A DNA stretch of 64,000 nt from Termitomyces sp. T153. Its lineage: Eukaryota; Basidiomycota; Agaricomycetes; Agaricales; Lyophyllaceae. The first letter of the stretch is position 1, and each line of letters begins with the position of its first letter. The DNA is taken from assembly GCA_018296165.2 (NCBI GenBank), contig JACKQL020000025.1, positions 620,001 to 684,000 of the forward strand. Direction: 5' to 3'. A model generated the notes under the pieces. That model searched no databases. It worked only from the letters and a program-made list of their open reading frames with translations, and was not told where the DNA came from. The position numbers were made by a program, and so were the translations under genes. This document shows positions 33,661 through 46,033 of this stretch, piece by piece.

Positions 33661-35060
33661 GCATGTCAAGGGAACTTTCTATGGCTCCAACAGACTGTCA
33701 CAATGACCACTTTAGCCTAGTGACCCCAAACCTGACAATAGCAATAATGATGTCTTTGAAGACTTGGTGGACTGCATACATTGCTTTGTGCATGCCATTC
33801 AACTGCTAGTACCCCTCCTTCACATCTCAGTACCAAATTGTTGCCTACCACCCTTAGTTGCTTATACTCCCCCACAATTGATGCCAGTTCTATCCCTCCT
33901 TAACAACAACCCCACCAACAATGCTAGCAACCCAGATGAGCCACTGCCACTTTGCCCATCTCCTGCCAACAAACCTTGGCCCCTTTGTGACAACAGCAGT
34001 ACTCTGACTTATGATGCTGTGCTCCACAACACCAGAGCCTTAGCAGAAGACCAGTGCCTCCTCACTGTGCATCAGTGGGCTTAGCAACTGAAGTGGCCTG
34101 AAGACCTTAATGATGCTAACTATGGTATCCTTGCTTGCTACACCACCATGGTTTTCCTTACCTGACAGCAAGCTCCAGCAATGTAATTGTGACAGCACTC
34201 ACAAGCTATTCATTGACACTAGCCACTATATTTGTATCCTGCATGCTATGCATGACAAACTTATGCATGACAAACTTGGGAATAGAGGTCTATTTGCTAC
34301 TAGAGCAGCCTTGTTGTAGTGCTTTTGGTGGCCTCATGATAGCACCAACATCACTTGGTATATACACACCTGCCACCTCTGCCAAATCCACCAGACCACT
34401 CAAGTTCTCATCCTGCCAACTGTTGCTATGCCCACATCCTTGTTCAGCAAGATCTACATCAACATTATGTTCATGCCACCATCTAACAAGTTCAAATACA
34501 TCATCCAATATGATCACTGCTCTCTGATCCACTACCCAGAGTTCCACATGCTTCAATGAGAAAACACCATTGCTATTGCCAAGTGGATCTTTGAAGACAT
34601 TATCTGCTGCTAGGGTGCCCTTTGTGAGATTGTTACCAACAATGGGCCTCCTATCATCAAAGCAGTTGTACCTAGCAAAGAAGTACCACTTGGACCACAT
34701 CTGCATCTCTGGCTACAACAAGCATGCTAACAGTATAGTGGAGTGGCCCTCACTTTGGCATTTGGCAAGTGCTCTTTGAGGCAGTTGATGGTGACCAGTC
34801 CAAGTGGGCTAGCATCACCTACTCAGCCTTTTGATCTGAAATAGTTATGGTACACAAGCACATGGAATGCTCACCTTATTATGCCACTACAGGAATACAC
34901 CTCCTCTTCCCTGCCAACATCTTAAAAGCCACTTACCTCCAGCCACTGCCAAACTCTGTATTATCCCCTACTGACCTTATTGCCAGATGTGCTATCAACC
35001 TCCAGCAATGACCAGAAGACCTCAAGCAACTCCACAACAAAGTTTTTAGCCACCACTTTA
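33661..35060 (+). pseudogene. Ty3/Gypsy relic, linker and integrase
   Basis: After a linker of broken frames, the integrase zinc finger is visible near 34240-34400 (HDKLGNRGLFATRAALL, stop, CFWWPHDSTNITWYIHTCHL, CQIH). Core fragments follow near 34460-34740, with IVTNNGPPI where active enzymes have an Asp-containing box. Stops and frame shifts are numerous. It parallels the integrase of element 3. Confidence 0.7.
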
Positions 35061-35072
35061 TAGGACATTCTT

Positions 35073-35225
35073 ATAGGACTCTACTATGCTACAGCTATAA
35101 AAATACAACCACCCCCAACCAAGAGCTGCCTTCAGAAGATGGCTCTGATGATGGTCAGAGGCCCTTGTTACCTATAAAGGGGTGTGAATGTGAGAGATTG
35201 CAGACTCAAGACATGAACATTGGTC
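35073..35225 (+). repeat. Diverged duplicate segment, CpG-poor copy
   Basis: GGACTCTACTATGCTACAGC to GACATGAACATTGG repeats at 35491-35629 (GGACTCTACTACACTACAGC to GGCGCGAACATTGG). The copies differ chiefly where the right one has CG and this one TG or CA. Confidence 0.75.
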
Positions 35226-35403
35226 GAGTTCAAACAACTGTCTGTACTGAGTTCAATGCAATAGTCCAGCCATAGTGATCACATGATGCAGGAGGAGATA
35301 CTGCACAGGAGAAACATCTAGCCCTCCTTGTGACAGTCCCAGGTGCATCAGAAATTCGGAGTCATGAAGATCAAGCTACTGACAGTGATCTACAACCAAC
35401 ATG

Positions 35404-35760
35404 TCAGGGTTCGCGCCAAGTATCTCGAGCTACCCACCCACCTAGTTCCTTATTGATGTACTTACTATACATTGCATTGTAGTATAGTACTTAGGACTCT
35501 ACTACACTACAGCTACGAAAATACCACCACCCCCAACCGAGATCCACCTTCAGAAGATGGCTCTGACGATGGTCGGGGGCCCTTGTCACCTATAACGCGA
35601 GAGAACGCAGACTCAAGGCGCGAACATTGGAAGACAAAATTTGGCCGGGGATCAAGGAGTAAAGCCTCGGCTACTTCGTAGACCTCGGAACCTCGGACTT
35701 GCTGTGCGCCGCAACGGCCCATGGAGAATTCCGAGGTACAATGTTTAATTCGGAAAATGT
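35404..35760 (+). repeat. CpG-rich copy of the duplicate at the island border
   Basis: CpG returns abruptly at GGGTTCGCGCC (35408). The copy at 35491-35640 retains CG at positions decayed in the left copy. It may be the 3' end of the relic element at 33-35 kb or a fragment of a second one. Confidence 0.6.
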
Positions 35761-36366
35761 GACTACACATTATGCTGCTAATTGAATGGGATCTGACACA
35801 AAAGATATCATAGGAGAGTTTTATAGTAGTAATATACATGTTCAGAGTCGAACTATCTTGTGGATTGGAGGAGGAACACCACATCGTGCAACAATGTGTT
35901 ATGAACATTCAGAAATCTACCCACAAGTCCCACCCTCAGTTGTTCTCCGAAAGTTCTTGGCAATTTCCTAGGTCATGTTTCTTTGAACTGTTTGTTGGGT
36001 ATATACTCAGTACTCATCCACTGACATGAAGGTCAAAAATGCTTTCTCGAGGCATACTATTTGAGTACTCTCAAGGATTCATCCAGGTCTACAGGGTAGT
36101 ACACCACCCGTCATAGAGGTGGGCTCGGGCTGTATCTTTTGTACATATGTAGGTTGGAGTATGTAGTTCAAATGGCAGCTGCATTGCAGTCCGACGCCGC
36201 CGCTTTACCCGTGACTTGAACGGCTTCGTTCAACTCCCTAAGTCTTTGTTTCACCATCATTCCTTGTCTCTCTGACCACCTCTATTTTGTCTTCCTTATC
36301 GTACAAACAGCCAATACGGTGACTATAAGAACCTTTTTAATTCAAAGAATTTGCAAAAGGTCTGGG
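35761..36366 (+). other. Upstream region of the N-terminal amidase gene; no gene seen
   Basis: Mixed composition with normal CpG. Only short frames without motifs are present. The promoter of the plus-strand gene starting at 36367 must lie in or near here; CT-rich stretches occur around 36245-36300. Confidence 0.5.
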
Positions 36367-37970
36367 ATGATTGCCCCGATACCCTCAATCGCCACTCAGA
36401 CCCCGAGGCACATTCCTCTTCGTATTGCTGTCGTCCAACTACGCCCAAAGGTTAGTTGGATCGTTGAGCTCGTAATCTACCATGCACCGTTCCAACTTCC
36501 TTCTCTAGATCGGCGAGGTCAATGCCAATATTACGAGGGCTCGTGAATTCTGTTTCAAGTACGTGCTTTCTCTTCTCTCAGGATATTTCCATTTACAGAG
36601 TACGATACAGGCTCACACCACACTCAATCGATCTCCTCTGCTTCCCCGAGATGGCGTTCACTGGTGAGGTACACCTCGCTTTCTATGTACACTCATGCCA
36701 ACAACTCTCTAATACAACCAATAGGTTACGTCTTTGATTCAGCAGAAGCCATCCTTCCGTATCTTGAGGAGCCAAAAACAGGCCCCAGCTCACTATTCTG
36801 CCAAGAAGTCGCGAAACATCTGGGCTGCTACGTCGCCGGCGGCTATCCCGAGCGTCTCTCCGAAGAGGAGCGACGTGCTGAGTCGCAAGCCGGTACTGCC
36901 ACCGAGGACTCAAGATACGTACTAACTGGAGGCACGGAGATACTACTTACCAACAACGATGCTTCTTCTGGAATTGTCTCTCTGGCCTCTGCATTCGCAC
37001 ACCGTAAAGTTCACACCCCTGTTGGCGCCAACAGCGCGATTTTATACGGTCCCTCTGGAGAATGGGTTGGGGGATACAGAAAAACAAACCTATTTGAGAC
37101 CGATAAAACATGGGCTAAAGCAGGTCCGAGTGCTCTCAATCGTCACTCCCTATAGACCCTATAGATCTAACATCTTGCCTAGGAACTGGCTTTGTATCGT
37201 TTTCTCTCACACTTCCTCATGTAACATCCACGGAAAGCGAAAATGCACCAGCACCGAATTCACTTGAAATGAGCATTGCAATATGTATGGATCTCAACCC
37301 TGCTCCCTCGCATGAACAGACGCCAAGTGTCGAGTGGTCATACGAGCTTGCAGACTACTGTGTCCGGAATAAATCAAGGCTGCTCGTACTTCTTGATGCG
37401 TGGCTGGATTCTGACTCTGATGATGGCGAAGATGAGGAGGACGCCGGCGATGGCGCATCGGACAGTGCCAATAATAATAATCATAATAATAATCATAGCT
37501 ATAGGGAGAAGGATGGCGAAGTTGAGGGGATAGTTGACGCCGAAGCAGATGAACCGAATTGGCATACCCTACGATACTGGGCCGCGCGACTCCAACCGTT
37601 ATGGGGACGTGATTGGCGGCGTCCAGGGAGCAATGAGACACTCCTGTCAGATGAATCTGGAGGGAATTACGACAAGGCTGAGGGAGAAGAAGAGGCTCTT
37701 GAGGAAGCGATTGACAACCAGGAAGAGGATAGACCGCCGCACGAGACGATCGTTGTGGTATGTAATCGTACGGGAACAGAGAATGGTGTGTAATGCCTGC
37801 TTTTCTACGAGCCTGAGCTACAAACTTATAAATCGGTCATATGCCAAGGCATGACGTTTGCGGGATCGTCTGCGATATTTAGTATGCGTGCTGGATCTGG
37901 ACGTCCGAAACTTCTTGATATGATGGGTAAGAATGAAGAGGGCATAAGAGTGTGGAATCTGCTTGTTTAA
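36367..37970 (+). CDS. NTA1: Protein N-terminal asparagine/glutamine amidohydrolase (NTA1 type)
   Basis: Member of the carbon-nitrogen hydrolase (nitrilase) family. The yeast homologue deamidates N-terminal Asn and Gln, creating Asp/Glu N-degrons for the N-end rule pathway. The start ATG gives MIAPIPSIATQTPRHIPLRI followed by AVVQLRPK. The Glu-Lys-Cys triad is visible: Glu in DLLCFPEMAFTG, Lys in GGYRKTNLFE and Cys in MSIAICMDLNP. Short introns fit after AVVQLRPK, after FTG (before YVFDSAEAI), after TWAKAG and near NRTGTENG. The last exon reads MTFAGSSAIFSMRAG and ends IRVWNLLV-TAA at 37970. An acidic and Asn/His-rich insert (near 37410-37530, about 110 bases of low complexity) lies after the Cys box. 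It is convergent with the RecQ gene, 205 bases away. The exon-2 boundaries are less certain than the rest. Confidence 0.85.
37469..37500 (+). repeat. AAT/CAT trinucleotide repeat inside the amidase gene
   Basis: AATAATAATAATCATAATAA and so on encodes a run of Asn and His (NNNNHNNNH). The stretch is in frame and flanked by acidic coding sequence. Confidence 0.85.
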
Positions 37971-38175
37971 AACGAGACTGCGGAAGAAATTGGAATAGAA
38001 GTGCTTAATGCGTATCTTTGTAAGAAGCTCGTAGGCTATCTCTATATGTAGCAGGAGGAAAACTCAGAAATGATGTCACATTCAAACGATCAAGTGGCGG
38101 CGGTAGAACAAGAGCGGACACTATGATAAGATAAATATTATAGGTGGATTCTACTGTTATGTTACTCTTACACCC

Positions 38176-41100
38176 CTATCCGGGGCTCCTCGATAATTTT
38201 CGTATCAGACCACTAATAATTTGTGCATCATCATCATCATCGGGACATGGAGCTTCTTCTGCTAGCAGTAGTTGTCGGACGTCTGCACCAATGACCGTGA
38301 CTGTTTCGTTCACACGTTGGGTATATCCGTCTCGTGTGCTGCTCATCGACAAGCTAATGAATTCAAGTTCTTTGGCAGCTGAACAGATCAAATTTTCCCT
38401 ATGCACTTCTTGTTAGTAGAACAGAATAATCTAAAAAATAGTACACCCTTTACCTGGCTTCAACACTCGTGTAAGCGGCACCGAGAGCTTTCCAAGTTTC
38501 ATCCCCATGAAGCATTAGGATATGATAAATTGCTTTTCGAATCTTGTTGAAGCCTTTCGAACGCGCAAACAACTGTCACATTCGTTCATGAGATACGATT
38601 GGAGAATATCTATTGAAACTCACAGGTATCTTGCCTGAAAATGAGACTTCTAGTTCGGGTACGACGATATCAGGGATGTCGATGGTATTCGGCACTTTTC
38701 AATAGGTGAGATGGACGAGTCATACTTACCGAGATACACATATATACCTTCAATAGACTCAGGTTGTCGGCTCGCATCGACCTTTTTCGGTGTGCCCCAT
38801 TCATTATCAGCCTTTTTAACACGAATTGCCTCGGCTACCTCTTCGGACAGGGAGGATTGGAACGGGGGTGGGAGTGGTGTGGCCACCTCAATAAACGGAG
38901 TCCTGAGGGGAGTCTTGAACGGTTTGCTCAGACTAGATGCTGACACATGAGGCTTCGTAACTGTTGAGACAAAAATGGGTAGGTTAAAGAGATCGTGCAA
39001 GGCTAGCCATTCTTACCGAGTGATGTCACCTTCAATATCTTAGCTTTCTTCACGCTAGCACCAAAGGTCGGCCGATCGTTATCTGATACTGCGCGTTTCG
39101 TCGTGCCATATGATTTCGCCCTTGATAGACCTTGCTGGTCTCTAACGTCACCTGGGTTTATGTTGGTCCTCCACCTATTGGCTGCAGGGTCAAATAGAAC
39201 GTTTCGACGCTGCATGTTCATCGAATGGTCCACTTCCAAAGTAGCTTCTGTTGAAACTTCCGTTACGCGATGTCTGGTCTTCTCCGGGTATTTACACACC
39301 TGCTCTTTTTAGATCAATTCCATTTAGATAAAGACATGCGAGCTTACATCGCACATGTTATTACAATATCGACGAAGGACCTCTGCATCTTTTTCGTCGA
39401 TTTCTTCGCCGAAGTAACGGCATATTGACTATGTGATTGTAGAAGTTAATTTGATTTGACGTTCTAAAAAGAAACGCACCACGTGTCTACATATTTCCAC
39501 GTTCTCGGCGAAGTCGAACAGCTGAATCAGATTTGTCAGAGATGGCATTCAATGAAGCAGATTATCCTTACAAATCCTCACCGCAGCAATACTATGGTTC
39601 GCCCTTTGACTCGGTGGCGGCCCATCTTGAATGAAGCGAGCTTCAGAGGCTTTGACGACCCATCTTTGGACCTCACGAGCATTCTGTCGTGCTTGGAGAA
39701 GTCAGTAGATTCAAACAATGGAATCGATCGCAGTTACAGTAGTAAAGTACACATTTGGATGGCTATTGATAGTATAGGGTTGGCCTTGGTCAAACATTGC
39801 ACACAATACAAAGCGCACCGATCCATCACGTCCAGCACGTCCTTGGCATAACAGTGAGACTATTGTAGGAGATAACGTGCTTATAGGGCATTACCTGTCT
39901 CCTGGTAATATCCTGGGAAAGATGCGGTCAGCAGAGACATGATCATTAACATGAAGATTCACCTTCGAAGCTCTTGGGAATGTCATAATGTATTATGTAT
40001 CTCCAGAGGATACTTAGTCATCGTGAACGAAATGAAGAGCTCTATACATACCTGACGTCAGGTTTATCGATCCCAAGTCCAAAGGCGATGGTTGCAACGA
40101 CCTCAAACGAAATCAAATTTTAAAAGGCAGGTGCCGTAGTCTTACATACCACGTCGATCCCACCTTCTCCCGTTCCTCCGATCGTCCATTCTCGTAACGT
40201 TTCGTCAAGGGTGTGACGGCTACATACGGCATCACGCATCAGCAAAGCATGTATGTGCATATAAGCGGAAACGAACCTTATGCCACGATGATAAGGCTGT
40301 GAATTTATACCATTTGTCCTGAGGTATCTAGAAAGTTCATCACAGGTAGCACGCTTCCTACAGTAGATGACTCCTGAAGAGGGCCGTTTCCTTCTTCTGT
40401 AAAGGGTGGTGATATACTCAGATACCTGGGCCATTTGAGAGACTGGTTCAAAATTCCCGAAGTACTGGACCTGAAAAAGTATCAACAAAGAATCTATGCT
40501 TGTAGACATAAGTAGCACCTCGTAAAAGAGATTTGCTCTGTTGAATGGATGGATAGCACGATAAAGGCGGTCTTCGGATAGGGCTAAGCTACGAATGATA
40601 TCACTCTGTACTCTTCATGTAATGGTTAATTGGTCATAATAAAGACACCCTATGAAATCTTACTCAGCAGTGGCAGTGGCAGTCAGCGCCATGATGGGAA
40701 CCAACGGGAACATTCTACGAAACATTCCAAGTGATCGGTACTTAGAACGAAAGTCATGGCCCCATTCCTTATACAAATCAGCTTGTAAAACGGGAATGAA
40801 AATGACAAGAAAATACCGATATACAATGAGCCTCGTCGACAACGAGCCGATTGAGCTCATTTTCTTCGTACACACCTTTAAGCATATTCATAAAATCTGA
40901 CAAGCAAAGCCTTTCGGGCGTCGCTGATTCCAACTCGTTCAATAAGCCTGTAAGATTGGAGTTTTGCACATACTGTAAATGAGTCGATTCACGGGATGTC
41001 CAGATAGAAGGTCGTCAATAATCTAAAATTGTCGGTAGAATCAGATAAGTAGAGTCAAGGATATGCAAGGTTACCTCCTGCTTTTCCTCGGTAGGAGTTT

Positions 41101-41854
41101 CGGACGTCAAAGATACAGCAAAGACTGACTTCGCTCTCAGGCTATCAACCTCTGTATAGAAAAGGTGAGATTGAATCAATAGCACCAAAGACGCAAGGCA
41201 AACTCACGATTCTTCATCAGAGCTGAGCACTTCAAGTCAATACAGAATTTTTCATGCCTCTCACAAATAGTTTAACCTACCCAATAGAGGGGAGACGACC
41301 ACAGTGATTCCAGACTTTCGAATGAGGAACACGTAAATAGATGAGATGGATGTTCTCGAAAGAACAAGATTACCTTTTCGGCCACTGCTGGAACTTGAAA
41401 GCACAAACTCTGAGTTTAGAAAGTTAGAGGTGGACCTCGACTTCTTACTCGTAATATGCCCACCTTTCCCATCCCAGTTGGGGCGACGACGAGAACATCA
41501 TGGCCTAAGAGTATGCCTCGTTGCTTAGGATTGAGCGCATACAATCATTCATAGGCGCACCTCTCGCAGCAGCCTCCATAATCTCTTTCTGCTGCCCTCT
41601 ATACCCAGAATGGCCAAAGACTGTCATAGTAAGCCATTCGGCAGAGCGTAACACAACGTCAACTTGAAATTACCTTCAGACAAGACCCTTCATCGCAAGC
41701 ATCATGCGTCAATGAATACATACTCAAACTTCAGCATAGAGTACGTACTCATGGCACTGTGTCAAAAATTCTTTCTCAAGGGTTCCTATCGATACAGCTC
41801 GGACTGCTACTTCCATCATTGGGGGCTCTAGGCAGGGAGAAGAGACTTACACAT
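38176..41854 (-). CDS. RecQ-family ATP-dependent DNA helicase
   Basis: 3'-5' DNA helicase of the RecQ type, acting in replication and recombination repair. The gene is split into many short exons. From the N-terminus: VFGHSGYRGQQKEIMEAA (Q-motif region), HDVLVVAPTGMGK joined over an intron to SLCFQVPAVAEK (Walker A), SGITVVVSPLL, then LNRLVVDEAHCIS joined to EWGHDFRSKYRSLG (DEAH box split by an intron near 40.83 kb), MALTATATAE, GVIYCRKRATCDELSRYLR, and a RecQ zinc-binding segment (ICRYFGEEIDEKDAEVLRRY, CNNMCD, VCKYPEKTRHR). The tail contains KLFARSKGFNKIRKAIYHIL and ends LIRKLSRSPG-TAG at 38178-38176. The start is uncertain: ATG at 41854 (MGN, then an intron) or 41819. RECQ1-like by layout; the paralogue is not settled. 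It lies upstream of the dehydratase stop by about 240 bases. Confidence 0.85.
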
Positions 41855-42096
41855 TGCCCATAAGAATCTACGAGTCAGACAGCGATAAATAGAGTGAATT
41901 GATTCGGAGTGAACCTTGCTCTCTATACAAGATGAAAAGAAAGCAAGAGATAGAACTACTACTATACGTTGAAATTGAAGGAAAGTGGTGTCACGGGATG
42001 CGTGACCGATCGTGTCCAAGCCGTCACGCCGAAATCAAGCTTCATGGTAGGCTGTCCCAAAGTATCCATTCAAATAATGGTACAAAATGATTACAT

Positions 42097-43177
42097 CTAA
42101 TTCAATACTGTCGGAAGGCCGGCAAGTTTCATCTTCACCCCAATTTCAAATAAATAATCTAGACACTGAAAAAAGGTGTCAGAACCATATTGTGAAGAGT
42201 ATATTCAAACTGACTTCAGTTTGAGTTTTCGCCTTCTCCCAGTCATTACCTACGAAGGTAGTCGTCAGTCTCAGATCAAATGGATAGTTCAACATACGAA
42301 CCCCAGACATAAACGCCATGTCTGCGGACAAGCACTCCTGCTGCATCAGGGTATTTGACCATAGCTTCCGCCATACTATCTTTGAGATCCTCTTCGTCTG
42401 GCGTATTTTCGATGATCGGGAGCTCAAGCGTATCGAGGTAGGAAAGAGTCTTTCCTGTTCCACCGATGCGTACACCTTTGATCATCTAGATAGAACCAAA
42501 TCAGCATGGGAACGATACAATATTATTTCACAGATACCTCCTGCCAAAAATATATCAATATCTCGCAGGTTCCACAGAGAAATCTGACCCTACTTGGTGA
42601 GAGATTCTGAAAACTGGGCCTTCCCAAAGCAGTGTCGCCATCACTGCGTGTTGGGAATGGGTGTGAATGCAGCTGCCCGCACCACGGAGATCGAAAGAAT
42701 TCCAAAATAGGGGTGTGCAGGCCGATTCCTTAAGATTCAACGCGGGCCGACGAAGAAAGACTCGGTCGGTATGGGGAGAGGGTGCTGGTTGAGGGTAAGG
42801 AAGGACAAAGATGTGAGCCGGCTCGATTCTTTCTTTCTGTACACCCGAAGGGGCGATGAAGACTTTATCACTGGAGATTTATTTTTTAAGGCCAGTAACA
42901 ATGAAGAAGGCATGAAAGTACCCGAGCCGTATACAAATTCCGCCGCCAGTCCCTGTGACCCAGCCAAGCTGTTTTATGATAGAATGTTAGAGTCTGGAAT
43001 GTAGGATCGAGAGGAAGTTTCTCTGCCCACATTATAGAACGATCGACACAATTCAGGGATGAGATTTGCCGGCTGCACCAGAAATCATCAGCTGTTGTAA
43101 TCGCATTTGTAAGATCTCATGCCGACATGGAGACGATCCGATGAGACTACGAGGCTATCATCGTTAGAAGAAGGCAT
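42097..43177 (-). CDS. MDE1: Methylthioribulose-1-phosphate dehydratase
   Basis: Methionine salvage enzyme, class II aldolase/adducin fold. It dehydrates methylthioribulose-1-phosphate to the diketo product and needs zinc. The ATG at 43177-43175 gives [17 protein letters not shown]. An intron follows, then [14 protein letters not shown], a second intron (ending ACAG), then [14 protein letters not shown], an intron opening GTACTTTC, and [20 protein letters not shown]. Farther on: [58 protein letters not shown] (zinc-ligand His in RRHGVYVWG). It ends [18 protein letters not shown] followed by TVLN and TAG at 42099-42097. The order and motifs match the family throughout, and it appears intact. 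It is divergent from the galactosidase gene. Confidence 0.9.
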
Positions 43178-43535
43178 GGTGCAAACACTACAGAGAAACG
43201 ACGAGGAAGACCTAAAATCGCGTGATCTGTCAACGCGGGAATGTCCGAGTCCATTCCAGATATTGTTTTTGGCTTGTTTTCCAAGACAAAAATATGGAGA
43301 GATTGCGGCTGGAGCTCAGGTCTGCGGGGTAAGCTTTGTTTTGGAGCGTGCCCGAATGGTTCGAAAATTCCAAGCCTTTGGATCATTCATTTCAACCCGT
43401 GGTTTTACGTCACGCGCTCTCCTCATGCTGGCGAGAAGTCTCCAGGGCCTTCGAACGGGCCGTCATGTCGAAAAACGAACCGTAGGCCGCAGAATATATC
43501 AAATGATACGAAGATAAAGTCATCAGACTTCTGTC
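43178..43535. promoter_or_regulatory. Shared upstream region of MDE1 and the alpha-galactosidase
   Basis: A 358-base gap between divergent start codons must hold both promoters. I see no clear TATA box or known operator in it. Frames crossing it have no motifs. Confidence 0.4.
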
Positions 43536-46033
43536 ATGCTTTCTTCCTGGCTGTCCATTGTCGTTGTCTCGACATCGAAAGCTCTGGCTCTTAGCAATGG
43601 ACTTGCTTCGACACCCCCCATGGGTTGGAACTCCTATAACGCATTTTCGTATGATGTAGCTCCAGCTATTCTTTGGCAGAATCTGATCCGCTCCAAAGTT
43701 GTGCAACGACGGAAGCACAATACAAAGCGACTGCCCAAAGGCTTGTTAGCTTGGGACTGAGCTCACTGGGATATGAATATCTCAATCTGTACGTCAAACC
43801 ATTTCCTATTTCATTCCAGGATTGTTGATCTGCAATTCCGCAGGGATTGTGGATGGCAGGGGAAAACGCGGAATGCCTCGGGCGGCTTTACCTGGGATAC
43901 AACCACAATACCCTCGGGAATCCCGGCACTTTCCTCGTTTGTCCACAATCTTGGATTGAAATTCGGTCTGTACTCTGACGGGTATGGTCTGCCTGCACGT
44001 GTTCCTTCCACTCAGTCAATTTATTTACCCCGTTCTCAAGTGGCTACTTCGCTTGCGATTTCGTTGGGGGTACAGCGAAGTACCTAGGAAGTCTAGGTTT
44101 TGAGACTTCTGATGCGGAAACTTTTGCTTCGTGGGGAGCGGACTACCTGAAGGTGATAGTATACAGTATCATTCTAGGTATCAAACCGGCACTCACATAA
44201 TTTTGTAGTATGACAATTGTTATGCAGGTTAATAGCTAATTTGACTGCATCGATTGTGTAATGTAAAGGCTCACCAGTGTATCAGTTAGCCCTACGGATT
44301 TCGTGGATTTTAATCCTCCAATTCAGGTTCCTAGATGACCTTTCATTACATGTATCATGACTCAATATTTGACTTGTCAGTAGATTGAGGTGATTGTCAG
44401 CGTTTTCTTGATAAATGCTCTGACTGATGAGAAGCCTAGCCACATTATGTTACCATGAGGGATGCATTAAACGCCACCCGGCGTCCTATAGTCTTCTCAA
44501 TTTGTGAATGGGGCGTTCAAGGTATGAAACATTTCGATGCTCTCTTCACCGAAGAGCTTCATATCATGTAGACCCTGCTAGATGGCCTGCTGGTGCAGTT
44601 GGAAATTCGTATGTCCTAAGCTATTCAGCTCGACTAGAACTGTTCTAACAGTAGCAATGCCAGTTGGCGTATCTCGTAAATTGTCTATCAGAGATGCATG
44701 AATATTTTCTATCCAACCTTCTTCTCTAGAAATGACATTGGACCGCCCGCTTCCTGGGACAACTTATTCAGAATCATCAACCAAGTGGTTCCCATAACTC
44801 AATTTGCTGGACCAGGAGCTTGGAATGGTAACATTTCCTGATGTAATTTGAAATAATTTCCTTGATCTTGTTACAGATCTGGACTTGCTGGAAGTTGGCA
44901 ACTCGGGACTGTCAACTGCAGAACAACAGACTCATTTTGCATTCTGGGCGGCAGCAAAGTGCGCCGTCTCATCTTTTTGTGCTAATCTTGACACTTATGA
45001 CGGATTTATTGATCTTAGATCCCCTTTGCTTATTTCAACAGATTTAACCAATCCGACCGCCGCCACGCTCGACATCCTCAAGAATACAAGGATTATTGCT
45101 TTGAGTGTACCCCACAATCCTTCAATTTTTTGTTCTCAAGCTTATGCCACCTCCCACCTAGCAAGATAGTCTGGGAAAATCCATTAGCTTTAAGCGCAGA
45201 TACACTAACGATCACGATGTCTGGGCTGGACCTCTGGCAGATGGTTCTACGGTTGTAGGTACGCTATGCCGGTGCAGGATCGTGAACGAGAACTAATCTC
45301 ATGCTGAATAGTACTCATCAACTGGCAGAATTCCGCCCGATCCCTTGTATTTAACCTGGCCGACGTCGGGTTTGCCTCTGCGGACGCAGTAGATCTTATC
45401 GAGGGTACATCGCTTGGCAAGCTCACCACCACGTAATGATCTCTCTCCTAACGCTTGATTCTACTTCTCTGACTTGATCGCAGATACACGGCGAATGTCG
45501 CTGCACATGGCTCTGTGGTTTTAAAGCTTAGTGGCGCTACTATCGTTGCACCCCTTTCTTTCACCTTCTACGATGCCGCCGCCTCTACCAACACGATTGC
45601 CGGCGGCGCCACCACACGTGTAGTCAACTCGTCGGTGACAGTTGTAGGGTTCATTGGCAATGGTGGCACCTTGAGTTTCCACAATGTGGATGGAGGCACA
45701 TCGGGAGGAACCAAAACTTTGGCTTTGGATTACATCAATGGTGATTCCACCATGACCAACACAGAATGTTCCAACTGTCGTAACGCTTTCATCAGCGTCA
45801 ATGGGGGTGCTGCTGTGCAGGTACAGATGCCGATATCAGCTCAGGTAAGGAGTCTAGCGCTTGGTTTACTTCTTTCAGGGGGATCAAACGTTTCCTCCCA
45901 GAGTTGGGACATCTTGTTTTCTGGCTATCTGGTATCACTTTCTGGTTTTAAGGCGGGCAAGGCCAATACTGTACAGATCTCGAATCCTGGTGCTTTTGCA
46001 CCGGACTTTTATCGCATGGGGGTCTCCATCTGA
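43536..46033 (+). CDS. GH27 alpha-galactosidase with C-terminal carbohydrate-binding-like domain
   Basis: Secreted glycoside hydrolase releasing terminal alpha-galactose from plant galactomannan and raffinose sugars. The signal peptide is MLSSWLSIVVVSTSKALA. The mature start is LSNGLASTPPMGWNSYNAFS, spliced to CATTEAQYKATAQRLVSLGL, then SSLGYEYLNL and DCGWQGKTRNASGGFTWDTT. Nucleophile Asp sits in DYLK/YDNCY (intron in the middle, near 44.15-44.21 kb). The acid/base Asp is in WRIS/NDIGPPASWDNLF. Then FAGPGAWNDLDLLEVGN, AFWAAAK/SPLLISTDL (a 63-base intron that is open in frame), and a beta-domain NSARSLVFNLADVGFASADA. From about 45.5 kb a Gly/Thr-rich domain (SFTFYDAAASTNTIAGGATT, YINGDSTMTNTECSNCRN) resembles CBM35-type modules seen in fungal GH27 enzymes. 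It ends FYRMGVSI-TGA. Introns are about ten and short. Confidence 0.88.

Noticed and set aside
1..35300. Repeat-induced point mutation of ascomycete type
   Set aside because: The losses are at CpG and not mainly at CpA; LTR comparisons show CG against TG or CA in many contexts. Methylation decay fits better.
35472..35681. Small gene at 35472-35681
   Set aside because: The frame covers the duplicated segment also present in decayed form at 35073. It is best read as transposon remains.
42771..43517. Plus-strand frames over 42771-43517 as separate genes
   Set aside because: They run opposite to the exons and upstream region of the dehydratase gene, which has clear splice-joined motifs on the minus strand.
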